Source: Flavobacterium gillisiae
GTDB taxonomy: Bacteria > Bacteroidota > Bacteroidia > Flavobacteriales > Flavobacteriaceae
Reading direction: 5' to 3'
NCBI RefSeq assembly: GCF_900107635.1
Contig: NZ_FNRD01000005.1
Coordinates: forward strand, 186,001 to 250,000
Length of the DNA: 64,000 nucleotides
The notes beneath the pieces are model-generated. The model was not told the DNA's origin, made no database searches, and saw only the letters and a list, made by a program, of their open reading frames with translations. Both the position numbers and the translations under genes were made by a program. Below are positions 18,145-25,654 of the stretch, one piece after another (the first letter of the stretch is position 1; each line of letters begins with the position of its first letter).

Positions 18145-18319
18145 TTATTTCACACCCAAATCATTTTCTTTTAAAACCGTTGAAATTAATACTCCTTCAC
18201 CTGAAAAACCTTGGATAGAGAAAAGACCACCGTTCACAATTGACTTTAACCAAATAGCCCTGTTGAGCAGAGCCAATTGCCGTAATTAAACCAAATAAAA
18301 ATATCAAATAAACTTTCAT
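18145..18319 (-). pseudogene. Frameshifted remnant of a small secreted protein
   Basis: The ATG at 18317-18319 opens a signal peptide, MKVYLIFLFGLITAIGSAQQ, followed by GYLVKVNCERWSFLYP and a stop. Moving to another frame at about the VN codons gives VNGGLFSIQGFSGEGVLIST and then VLKENDLGVK with a stop at 18145-18147. The total length, 175 nt, is one base more than a multiple of three, as expected from a single frameshift in a ~57-residue remnant. The short length suggests an internal deletion as well. No family recognised. A sequencing error is an alternative explanation for the frame change. Confidence 0.5.
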
Positions 18320-18448
18320 TATTCTTTCTATTTATAAAATTAGTAACGAACTCATTCTAATTTTAAAGCAAACGTATGCTGTTCTTTTTATTCGAATGCA
18401 TTGTACATCATGTCCAAAACTATATTTAAACACACATTTAAAGTACAG

Positions 18449-19762
18449 TTATTTTTTTGTCAAAACATTTTTTGTTCCGCCCTGAAAAATGGTCATTTGA
18501 TTTGCTATTGGATTAAATTCTAAGGTAATTCCGGCCGCTCTAAATTCGAATGAATCTTTCTTAGTCGCTTCTAGTGGAAAAGCACCTTGTCCCGTTGCTT
18601 GTGCCATCAATTTGGTATTATCCTTTGTAACTGTTATTGCCAATGGAAACGTATCGCTTGCATAAACTCCTAAATAAGCGTCTAAATCTTCTGTTTTTAG
18701 GTCTAAAGTGGTAAACGTGGGAATTTCGAATTTTCTATTGTAGTAGCTCGATAAAATAGCAATCACAATATCATTATTTCCATAATTCATTCCGTTTGAA
18801 GTGATCGCGACACTCAGTTTACTTTCGGGGAAATAAGACAATGCCGAACGAAATCCATCGATTCCTCCGGTATGTCCATAGCCGATTTTATCATAAAACG
18901 GCACTTGAAAAATTCCCATTCCGTATTTATCTTGCATTGTTTTCATTTGTTCCAATGAAGCTGCAGCAATCAATTTTCCGGCGAATAACGCCTCAATAAA
19001 ATGTGTTAAATCGGTTGGAGTAGAAACCATCCCTCCCGCTCCCATTGGGATTGAGGTATCCGTTTCGGTTTCTTTATTCCATTTGTCTGTATAGCTATAG
19101 GAATAAGATTCGTTGTTAGCGGTACTTATTTTACCTCCAAAATAAGTGTTTTTTAACCCTAATGGCTTTGCTATTTTAGTTTGTACCAATGCCGCATACG
19201 ACTGTTTGTAGACTTCCTCCAGAATATAACTCAACAACACATAATTAGAATTGCTGTATTCTCCTTTGCTGTTGGGTTCAAAAACACTTTTACCTTTGGC
19301 AATAATGGCCACCATTTCTTTGGAGGTTTTAGGGACTGCGCTGTAGGACGCATATTCATCAGCGCTGGTGAAATTATAAATTCCGCTGCGGTGGTTCAAT
19401 AAGTTACTAATAGTAATTTTAGACGCATTTTCAATAGTTGGAAAGTAGCTTTCAATAGTTTGATTCAGACTTAGTTTCTTTTCTTCGATGGCTTTAAAAA
19501 CTAAAGTCGAAGTAAACATTTTAGAGATGGAGCCAATTCTATATTTGGTAGAAACTGTTGCTTTTTTATTGCTTTCGATATCTTCCTTTCCTATGGCATT
19601 CGTATAAATAATTTTCCCATTCTCAGATACGACAACGCTTCCCATATATTTATCTTTGGTTTCGAGAACTTGGAACAGACTGTCAATTTTGGCTTTATTG
19701 AAGTTTTGCGAAAATGTAGGTACCGAAACAAGTACTATTAAAAGGACAAGGATTTTTTTCAT
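18449..19762 (-). CDS. Serine hydrolase, class C beta-lactamase / PBP fold
   Basis: A secreted penicillin-binding-protein-like serine hydrolase. Signal peptide MKKILVLLIVLVSVPTFSQ; the catalytic S-x-x-K is S78-I-S-K81, followed by the Y-x-N-like YSNSNY and the HTGG box in YGHTGGIDGFRS. The C-terminal ~100 residues form a beta domain as in DUF3471-like tails (LDAYLGVYASDTFPLAITVT). I chose the ATG at 19762 (437 aa) because it starts at a clear signal peptide; the longer frame adds 16 residues. Such proteins may be D-amino-acid peptidases or esterases; true beta-lactamase activity is not implied. Confidence 0.88.
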   Translation of the reverse strand: MKKILVLLIVLVSVPTFSQNFNKAKIDSLFQVLETKDKYMGSVVVSENGKIIYTNAIGKEDIESNKKATVSTKYRIGSISKMFTSTLVFKAIEEKKLSLNQTIESYFPTIENASKITISNLLNHRSGIYNFTSADEYASYSAVPKTSKEMVAIIAKGKSVFEPNSKGEYSNSNYVLLSYILEEVYKQSYAALVQTKIAKPLGLKNTYFGGKISTANNESYSYSYTDKWNKETETDTSIPMGAGGMVSTPTDLTHFIEALFAGKLIAAASLEQMKTMQDKYGMGIFQVPFYDKIGYGHTGGIDGFRSALSYFPESKLSVAITSNGMNYGNNDIVIAILSSYYNRKFEIPTFTTLDLKTEDLDAYLGVYASDTFPLAITVTKDNTKLMAQATGQGAFPLEATKKDSFEFRAAGITLEFNPIANQMTIFQGGTKNVLTKK

Positions 19763-19841
19763 TTTGAATTTATTTTTATGTTTTGCTAGAATCAAGATTT
19801 CAATTGACATTCTTTGTGGCGGCAGTAGCTGTTCCTGATAT

Positions 19842-20051
19842 TTATTGCTCCGTAATTTTTTCAGCTTTTTTGATGTCCCAATACGATTTCATGAACAATA
19901 CTGCTATTGCCAATCGAAACACTCGATACAACCAAATATTAACCTCCCAAAAGAATAGTTTGTGTGTCGCTCCGGTATCAAATAAGGAGTAGATGAAAGA
20001 AATTAAAAATAAAATAGCCAATGCTAAGTAAACGTTTTTGTGCATTCTCAT
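19842..20051 (-). CDS. Small two-helix membrane protein
   Basis: A 69-residue protein with two hydrophobic segments (residues ~8-24, VYLALAILFLISFIYSL, and ~40-55, LYRVFRLAIAVLFMKSY) and a charged tail KKAEKITEQ. No family is recognised. It lies 26 bp upstream of another small membrane protein gene on the same strand and 79 bp before the serine hydrolase gene. The three could form an operon, though nothing points to a shared role. Confidence 0.6.
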   Translation of the reverse strand: MRMHKNVYLALAILFLISFIYSLFDTGATHKLFFWEVNIWLYRVFRLAIAVLFMKSYWDIKKAEKITEQ

Positions 20052-20077
20052 AAAAAATTGTTTGGTCTTGTTAGTTT

Positions 20078-20251
20078 CTAGTTTTTGTTTGCCCTTGATT
20101 TAAATAAATAACCAATAATATTTAAAGTAAGACCAATAATAAGTACAGCCCCAGCGATTCCTTGTATTCTTCCAGATTCCGGATATTCGATAATTAAGAA
20201 GATTGCTGTTCCCAATACAATAAGGCTAATAAAGTAGATTATATTTTTCAT
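20078..20251 (-). CDS. 57-residue small membrane protein
   Basis: A short frame of 57 codons beginning MKNIIYFISLIVLGTAIFLI and continuing IEYPESGRIQGIAGAVLIIG, then LTLNIIGYLFKSRANKN. It has two hydrophobic segments separated by a polar turn. The length, the clean Lys-rich C-terminus and the position next to a similar small membrane protein gene suggest a real gene. No family or function recognised. Confidence 0.6.
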   Translation of the reverse strand: MKNIIYFISLIVLGTAIFLIIEYPESGRIQGIAGAVLIIGLTLNIIGYLFKSRANKN

Positions 20252-20399
20252 TTGTGATTGCTTTGTTTTTAAATATTTTATTAAACTTTTTATTTTGGTT
20301 ATCGTTATTATTGAAATAGTAGCACTCTTTACGAACTAATTCTGCACGCTTGCACTATCGGGGTATCATTATTTTCTATTTTTTGTTATAATAACCAGT

Positions 20400-20480
20400 T
20401 TATTACGGTTATTTCTATTGTTTAAGGGATGAAATTTTTTGTAGTACAAATTGTAAATCTGCGCTACCATAGTACAGACA
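20400..20480. repeat. REP-like palindrome element (copy 1)
   Basis: The stretch holds GTTATTTCTATTGTTTAAG followed by a hairpin formed by ACAAATTGTAAATCTGCGC-type sequence. Nearly the same order (CTATTTCTATTGTTTAAG, then a GCACAGATTGCAAA hairpin) recurs at 22931-23015, and a third GCACAGATTGTAAATCT hairpin lies at 23120-23136. Position just after the 3' end of a minus-strand gene and the imperfect palindromes resemble REP elements. No transposase gene is nearby. Confidence 0.5.
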
Positions 20481-20508
20481 TATGGGACGTTTAATCCTCC
20501 ATAAATAC

Positions 20509-21225
20509 TTATATTTTTTCATTTACAAGTGCTTCCAAGTCAATAGAATTGTTAACTGTATTTTTCTCTTGTTCTAAATTCATTCCCGCTTTTATGTTTG
20601 TATCATAATGTAATTTGATAATTTGTTTATCGCTCTTTGAAAAATTATCATTATTATCTGTAGAATATTTGTAAAACAAACTAAAGGAATCATCATTAAC
20701 ACCTAACAAACCTAATGATTTTAAAAACAAATTTTTAAGGTAAAAAGTTCCATGATTGTATTTCTGAATCTTGGACGGAACAATACAAAAACTTGTTTTC
20801 ATTAATTGATATTGTTTATTGTAAGTTCTATTGCTCCAGTTACTCATTTTAAAATCTACAGCTAAAGGAAGTTTGTTTTTTGTCGCTAAAAAATAATCTT
20901 TTAACTCTCCAAAAAATACAGTTATTTGAACATCAGATCCATCCGTTGCTTCAACTATTTTCATTCCAGTAAGAAGTTCTAAATCTGACAGAAAACTATC
21001 CCACTTCTTTTTTGACATGTATGTAAACTCTCCTACAATTTGATATTTTAAAGTATCTTTATTTTCCCATTTCATCAAAGGGAATTGGTAATTATTTACC
21101 GTCCAGTTTGCTACTTTTAAATACTCAGTTGATAACACTGCTGCTTTTTTAGATTGGGCCTGTGCCAATTGGAATACTACTAAAGCGAGCACTAGACTTA
21201 ATTTTAAATTAAAGATTTTCTTCAT
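20509..21225 (-). CDS. Secreted protein, possibly degenerate DUF2927-like
   Basis: A 238-residue protein with a Sec signal peptide (LSLVLALVVFQLAQAQ). The C-terminal part reads SLGLLGVNDDSFSLFYKYST and later SKSDKQIIKLHYDTNIKAGM, which resembles the end of DUF2927 proteins (L-G-L-x-N-D-S, S-x-x-D-x-x-x-I-x-x-L-Y, x-G-M). DUF2927 proteins look like zincin metalloprotease relatives, but I see no HExxH, so if related it is probably inactive. The N-terminal 100 residues match nothing I know. Single gene; function unknown. Confidence 0.65.
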   Translation of the reverse strand: MKKIFNLKLSLVLALVVFQLAQAQSKKAAVLSTEYLKVANWTVNNYQFPLMKWENKDTLKYQIVGEFTYMSKKKWDSFLSDLELLTGMKIVEATDGSDVQITVFFGELKDYFLATKNKLPLAVDFKMSNWSNRTYNKQYQLMKTSFCIVPSKIQKYNHGTFYLKNLFLKSLGLLGVNDDSFSLFYKYSTDNNDNFSKSDKQIIKLHYDTNIKAGMNLEQEKNTVNNSIDLEALVNEKI

Positions 21226-21353
21226 TTTTGATTTTATGATATGGTATTGGCAACAATTTTAATTAATTAATATTTGATATTGTCTGGCGGCACAAGAGGG
21301 ACACTAGCGGCTGCAGAGACACGCTTTTCTGCAATTTATCGAGGATCTTCTTG

Positions 21354-22871
21354 TCACTTTTTCAATAATTCGTCAATTTTCAAAAGCATTTCTTTTGCGT
21401 TTTGGTTTGTTGGCTCTAATTCTAACACTTTTAAATAATCGCTTTTTGACAACAAGTATTCCTTTTTATTAAAATAGGCTTCCCCACGACTATCATACAC
21501 ATTTGATGAATTTGGAAATTCATTGACATTTAGGCTGAAAATTTTAATGGCTGATTCTAAATTTGCATCTCTTAGAAATTCGTAGCCCAATTGATTGAGT
21601 TCACTTTCATTAGAGAAATTGTATTCATTACTCTTATTTTCTTTAAGATTTTTGTAGAGTGCAATGCCTTTATCAATGTTGCTTTGGCTTTCTTTTCTTA
21701 TCGTTAAAGAAATAGATTCTTTTTGGGATTCCAATGGGTAGTTTTTCCAATTATTTACACTTGCAATACTGTTAACTATTTCGTTTATAATCGTTGATAC
21801 TCTCCCATTTGTCATAACTACTACCCCGTTTCCATCTTCAAAACTACCTACGTAATAGCATACAAAGCCTTCATTACCGCCACTATGCCCAAAATATTTT
21901 ACCCCATTAAAATCATTTAAGAATACTCCGAAATTAGTATCTAATCTTTTTACAGACATTTCTTTAGATAGTATTTTATTTGACTTTCCCAATAAGGACA
22001 ATTGCGTTTCAATAATATATTTTGATAGATCCGTTGGATTTGTCCATAAGCCAGCTGCAGCTTTTTCGGGATATATATGGTACTTTCCTACCACTTCTTT
22101 ATCTATATTATATCCTGTTGCAAGAATATTTTCTTTCTCTTTGGCGGGAGGTTGATTAAAAGAACTGTTGCTCATTCCTAATGGAGTTAAAACATTGTTT
22201 AGCAGATAATCTTCGTATTTCGCTTCCGTGGTATTCTCCAGAATTAATTGGGTAATCGTCGTTCCACCTCCTGAATATTGAAATTTTAAACCAGGTTCAA
22301 ATATAGACCGAACAGCATTAGAATTAGAAGGTTTTAATCCGTCAAGGGTTTCTATTGTCGTTGGCAATTTTTCTCCCTTTGCATAGCCTTGGAAGCCGCC
22401 AACAGATAAACCTGCCGTATGGTTTAATAAATGTGCTATTGTTATTTTCTTACCCTTAGAAATAGAATCGTACGGGAATTTCCATTCTTTTAAATAAGTA
22501 TTGATGTCATCATCTAATCCTAATTTCCCTTCTTCCACTAGTTTTAATATCGCTAAACTATTGAAAGATTTACTTATGGAAGCCGCTTGAAAAAGAGTTT
22601 GTGTTGTTGCTAGTTTTTTCTCACTACGATCTGCATAACCGTATGCTTTTATCCATTCTATTTTATAATCTTTAATTACCGCGATACTTACCGCATTTAC
22701 GTTGTAAAACGCCATTCTTTCTTTTAATGACCATTTTTTGTTTTTAGATTTATCCCAATGGTTTAAATCGTTTTCAATTAAATGTATCTTATCATTTACT
22801 TTTTGTCCAAAAGTGCTTACTGATAAAAACACTATTGCTAATACTAAATATAAGGTTTTAGATAATTTCAT
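21354..22871 (-). CDS. Serine hydrolase with C-terminal TPR-like region
   Basis: A 505-residue secreted protein. Signal peptide residues 1-22 (LYLVLAIVFLSVSTFGQ). The beta-lactamase-like domain spans ~30-370: S98-I-S-K101 as S-x-x-K, YSGGGTTITQ as the second motif and GHSGGNEGF as the third. Residues ~400-505 hold TPR-type helices (LNQLGYEFLRDANLESAIKI, VYDSRGEAYFNKKEYLLSKS). The fusion suggests a cell-envelope hydrolase that binds partners through the TPR part. It differs from the hydrolase at 18.4-19.8 kb, so this is not a recent duplication. Confidence 0.88.
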   Translation of the reverse strand: MKLSKTLYLVLAIVFLSVSTFGQKVNDKIHLIENDLNHWDKSKNKKWSLKERMAFYNVNAVSIAVIKDYKIEWIKAYGYADRSEKKLATTQTLFQAASISKSFNSLAILKLVEEGKLGLDDDINTYLKEWKFPYDSISKGKKITIAHLLNHTAGLSVGGFQGYAKGEKLPTTIETLDGLKPSNSNAVRSIFEPGLKFQYSGGGTTITQLILENTTEAKYEDYLLNNVLTPLGMSNSSFNQPPAKEKENILATGYNIDKEVVGKYHIYPEKAAAGLWTNPTDLSKYIIETQLSLLGKSNKILSKEMSVKRLDTNFGVFLNDFNGVKYFGHSGGNEGFVCYYVGSFEDGNGVVVMTNGRVSTIINEIVNSIASVNNWKNYPLESQKESISLTIRKESQSNIDKGIALYKNLKENKSNEYNFSNESELNQLGYEFLRDANLESAIKIFSLNVNEFPNSSNVYDSRGEAYFNKKEYLLSKSDYLKVLELEPTNQNAKEMLLKIDELLKK

Positions 22872-23229
22872 AATTTAAGTGTTAGTTATAATTAGATTCT
22901 ACTGTTTATTTAAATAATCCCTCAATTATGGCTATTTCTATTGTTTAAGTGTTCATTTTATAGTTGACATTCTTTGCGGGCACAGATTGCAAAGCTGCGA
23001 TAACTTTGTGGTCATAGAACCAATTACTATTAATAAACACTATTTATTATATCATCTTGTCATTTCGACAAAGGAGAAATCTCCGTTTGCTATTTCTATA
23101 TAATTACTCAATTTTATGAGCACAGATTGTAAATCTAAGCAAGATTTACGGTCCTATTTTAAAAACGGCGGGGTATTCTTTGCGGACACAAGCGAGACGC
23201 TTGCGCTAGCTTGGGGAAAACGTAATTAG
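22872..23229. repeat. Intergenic region with REP-like hairpins (copies 2-4)
   Basis: These 358 bp contain no gene. ATTCTTTGCGGGCACA at 22969-22984 and ATTCTTTGCGGACACA at 23175-23190 differ at one of 16 positions. The first continues into a hairpin GATTGCAAAGCTGCGATAAC, the second into AGCGAGACGCTTGCGCTAGC. Between them, GCACAGATTGTAAATCT at 23120-23136 is followed by AAGCAAGATTTACGGTC. The same words occur after other genes of this region, so these are members of a dispersed palindromic family. The region sits at the downstream end of the attC-like cassette array. Confidence 0.6.
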
Positions 23230-23643
23230 TTATTTTGCCTTATTGAATTTTGTTATTATATTTTTAATTTCTTCAGGAATCTCGCCAATGAGGTTTACCC
23301 TTCTCAACTTATTATTTTTTAACTTGATATCAATAAATACATTTCCAAATCTTTGTTTTAGCGCAATTGAATGGACTTCATTATTTTCAATCTGGCTTTT
23401 GCTTGTTCTAAGCAATGTTAAGATTAAGATTAGAAAATAGGCGATTCCAATAAACAAACCCGACCAAAGTAAGAATTCATCACCCGTTTTTATATACCTT
23501 AAAACCGACATCGTTCCGTAAAACGTCCAGCAAATGGAAGAAAATAATTGGATCCTAATTTGTTCTTTTGAATCGTCAGCAATAACTATTTTATTTTCAT
23601 CAAAAGTGATTTCACCATTTTTGATTATATAATTCTGTTCCAT
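23230..23643 (-). CDS. Uncharacterised membrane protein (putative last cassette)
   Basis: A 137-residue protein with two hydrophobic segments (residues ~31-48, LFSSICWTFYGTMSVLRY, and ~55-78, FLLWSGLFIGIAYFLILILT) between an N-terminal beta-rich stretch and a C-terminal part with NVFIDIKLKNNKLRRV. The layout resembles small PH-like membrane proteins in which flanking strands pack on a helical hairpin, but no family is recognised. The gene starts 20 bp inside the putative recombination point of the attC-like site at 23658-23783, as in integron cassettes. No matching attC-like site was found after it, so its cassette end is either lost or not of this type. Confidence 0.7.
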   Translation of the reverse strand: MEQNYIIKNGEITFDENKIVIADDSKEQIRIQLFSSICWTFYGTMSVLRYIKTGDEFLLWSGLFIGIAYFLILILTLLRTSKSQIENNEVHSIALKQRFGNVFIDIKLKNNKLRRVNLIGEIPEEIKNIITKFNKAK

Positions 23644-23657
23644 AGAGATGTTTTTTT

Positions 23658-23783
23658 TTCTAACGTCTCGCGACTTTTAGATGGTTTGTGCTTCTTAAGC
23701 ACTGATTTTTAGGCTTAACAAAAACTTGATACGAAACGATAATTACACTAAACCACAGCTAGCTCAAACGGCTGTTATAAACA
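23658..23783 (-). repeat. attC-like site A (after the 210-aa gene)
   Basis: On the gene strand: right-end box TGTTTATAAC (23783 to 23774), arm GTTTGAGCTAGCTGTGGT, a ~55-nt centre nearly identical to site B (TTTAGTGTAATTATCGTTTC), a degenerate opposite arm at 23674-23690, then ACGTTAGAA as the crossover box (23664 to 23658). The TAA stop of the 210-residue gene lies inside the right-end box. This is the most diverged of the three copies. Confidence 0.55.
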
Positions 23784-24407
23784 GATTTTGTTGTATTCTT
23801 CTACAACTTTTAGGATATCATTCTTTCCGTAAATGTGGGCTTCTAATTTGGAAACCAAACTAGGGCAATCGCTAAAATATTCGATAGCTCTGTTATTGAA
23901 CGAACGTGAGATACGGGCTGTAGCCAGAGGGCTTGCTGCTAGTTCATTTTCCCGCAAAATATAAAATTCATTGAAATCAGTTGTAGAATAATTCCACATT
24001 CCTCCACTGACTCCGCTAGAGGTCATATAGCCGCCAGATGATATACTGACATTTCTTGCATATAGATTTGCTTTTCCTTTGGTTATTATTTTAAATAGCC
24101 CTTTTTTAGTCTCAGATAAATTTATATATTCAAAATAGGCAACTTCAGAATCCGAATTTTTAAAAATGACTTTGTCTACTTGACTTTCGCCATATTTTAC
24201 TTTTTCAGATTTACGATCTTTTCTGAAACTTATTTTTTCTTCCCCATTTATAGATACAAGATTTTTCGAAATCATAGGTACACGAATTTCACCGACGAGT
24301 GTATCCGCATTTTTTAGGATTAACTGACCTTGTGTCCAATCATATTGACCATATCCAGCCATTGCTATCATGTTGATAAAAAGTAATAAGGTAATTTTTG
24401 TTTTCAT
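23775..24407 (-). CDS. Uncharacterised secreted protein (cassette gene)
   Basis: A 210-residue protein with a signal peptide (ITLLLFINMIAMAGYGQ). The mature part begins YDWTQGQLILKNADTLVGEI, a pattern seen in secreted Bacteroidota proteins whose start describes a 'transfer of a unit' beta strand, followed by beta-rich sequence and, near the C-terminus, CPSLVSKLEAHIYGKNDILK as a helical end with a conserved-looking Cys and YNKICL tail. No enzyme motif recognised. The gene lies about 25 bp inside the start of its putative cassette, and its stop codon overlaps the next attC-like site. Confidence 0.75.
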   Translation of the reverse strand: MKTKITLLLFINMIAMAGYGQYDWTQGQLILKNADTLVGEIRVPMISKNLVSINGEEKISFRKDRKSEKVKYGESQVDKVIFKNSDSEVAYFEYINLSETKKGLFKIITKGKANLYARNVSISSGGYMTSSGVSGGMWNYSTTDFNEFYILRENELAASPLATARISRSFNNRAIEYFSDCPSLVSKLEAHIYGKNDILKVVEEYNKICL

Positions 24408-24425
24408 TCGTTGTTCTTTTAAAAT

Positions 24426-24551
24426 TGTTTACGTTTCGCCACTTTGAGAGGACTGGAAGTTCGTGACCGCTCAATTTTCGGCTTAACGAAAACTTGATGC
24501 GAAACGACAATTCCACTAAATTCCAGCTATATCAAAACAGCTGTTACAGGC
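24426..24551 (-). repeat. attC-like site B (after the TPR gene)
   Basis: On the gene strand: right-end box GCCTGTAAC (24551 to 24543), arm TTTTGATATAGCTGGAATTT, centre TTTAGTGGAATTGTCGTTTC and GAAAATTGAGCGG, opposite arm AACTTCCAGTCCTCTCAAAG (24461 to 24442), then GCGAAACGTAAACA, in which the crossover box appears as GTAAACA with a T missing compared with the other two. Arms pair at both ends with a mismatched middle. The TPR gene stop is 119 bp upstream, longer than usual. Confidence 0.6.
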
Positions 24552-24669
24552 TGGTTTTTTTCGCCGAAATTATGATTTTAACGGCAAACTTTTCAAATTT
24601 ATGTTGGCAGATTCTACCTTTTATATTTTCTATTTGCTATTCCAATTTACGTTTCAACGTCATTTCTTT

Positions 24670-25476
24670 TTAAAATTTCAGTCCTGCTTTTATGTCTTCC
24701 GGAATCTGCTGTTTGTTTTCTATTTGTCCATAAAATTTTAAAGCTTTTTGTTTCATTTTTTCGTCATTTATAATTTCAGAAACTTTGAGTAAACATAATG
24801 AATAGTGTATTTTAAAGTTCTCATCTTTTTTATAAGTTGAATAACATCTTTCTAAATATTCTAAACCTTCATCGTAATTTTTGTTTTGAGATAATAAAAC
24901 GCCTTTTAGAAATATTACTTCGTCTTTTAATTTTAGATTTGATAATTTGTATTTTTCAATTGCGATATTTATATTTTCTAATCCCTTATCTACATCTCCA
25001 AAAATAGGAGAAGTTAATGCAAAACCATAATAACCTTCAGGATTTTCAGGAAATAAAGTAATTATTTCATTATACTTTTTTCTAGCAATTTTTAATGATC
25101 TATCTTGACCTAATCTTAATCCTTCAGAAGCTAAATTTATTTTAAATTCTAATGTTTTTTTTGATAAACTGTCAGCCATTATATAGCAAGCTATTGCCTT
25201 TTCGTCATTCAATAATCTCAAAGTGTATCCCGTAAAAAAAATTGCATCACAAAATGTCTTGTCAGTTTTGTATGCCTTAAAGAAAATATTTGAAGTTATT
25301 TTGAGATATTTTGGGCTTAAAGATTTATTTAAATATAAAGTTTCAATACCTAAATTAAAGAGCTTCATCGCTTCGGGATTTTCAGATTTACAATACAAGT
25401 TTTTACCCTCGAAGTAATCTTGAGAAAAAGTTAAATTAAAGCTTAATATTAGTAAAGTAATAATGATTTTTTTCAT
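24670..25476 (-). CDS. Secreted TPR-repeat protein (cassette gene)
   Basis: A 268-residue protein with a signal peptide (ITLLILSFNLTFSQ) and helical TPR-like repeats through the mature part: FNLGIETLYLNKSLSP, FFKAYKTDKTFCDAIFFTGY, and LEYLERCYSTYKKDENFKIH. The repeat NPEGYYGFALTSPIFGDVDK is a near-canonical TPR helix A with the following turn. It would act as a protein-binding scaffold in the periplasm or on the surface. The gene is the second unit of the putative cassette array; its leader is about 50 nt from the crossover box GTTACAGGC. Partner and role unknown. Confidence 0.8.
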   Translation of the reverse strand: MKKIIITLLILSFNLTFSQDYFEGKNLYCKSENPEAMKLFNLGIETLYLNKSLSPKYLKITSNIFFKAYKTDKTFCDAIFFTGYTLRLLNDEKAIACYIMADSLSKKTLEFKINLASEGLRLGQDRSLKIARKKYNEIITLFPENPEGYYGFALTSPIFGDVDKGLENINIAIEKYKLSNLKLKDEVIFLKGVLLSQNKNYDEGLEYLERCYSTYKKDENFKIHYSLCLLKVSEIINDEKMKQKALKFYGQIENKQQIPEDIKAGLKF

Positions 25477-25518
25477 TTTAAATATTTCTATTTTCTATGC
25501 AGTTTTTTGGTTCAACTT

Positions 25519-25648
25519 GCCTGTAACGTTTTGCTGCTTTGAGATGGCTGGAAGTTCGTAACCGCTCAATTTTCGGCTTTGCAGGATGCTGATGCGAAAC
25601 AATAATTCCACTAAACTCCAGCTAGCTCAAAATGGCTGTTGTGCGATC
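25519..25648 (-). repeat. attC-like site C (after the TlpA-like gene)
   Basis: On the gene strand: right-end box TCGCACAAC (25646 to 25638), arm TTTTGAGCTAGCTGGAGTTT (25633 to 25614), a ~57-nt centre, arm AACTTCCAGCCATCTCAAA (25556 to 25538), and crossover box ACGTTACAGGC ending at 25519. The arms pair as TTTGAG-n-T-n-GCTGGA-GTT with one unpaired extra A, the kind of extrahelical base that sets strand choice in attC sites. The preceding gene stops 7 bp before the box. This is the best-preserved copy. Confidence 0.65.
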
Positions 25649-25654
25649 GGCATA

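Noticed and set aside
23658..25648. Intergenic repeats as ends of insertion sequences
   Set aside because: No transposase or its remnant lies between copies, there are no target-site duplications visible, and all copies have one orientation relative to the genes.
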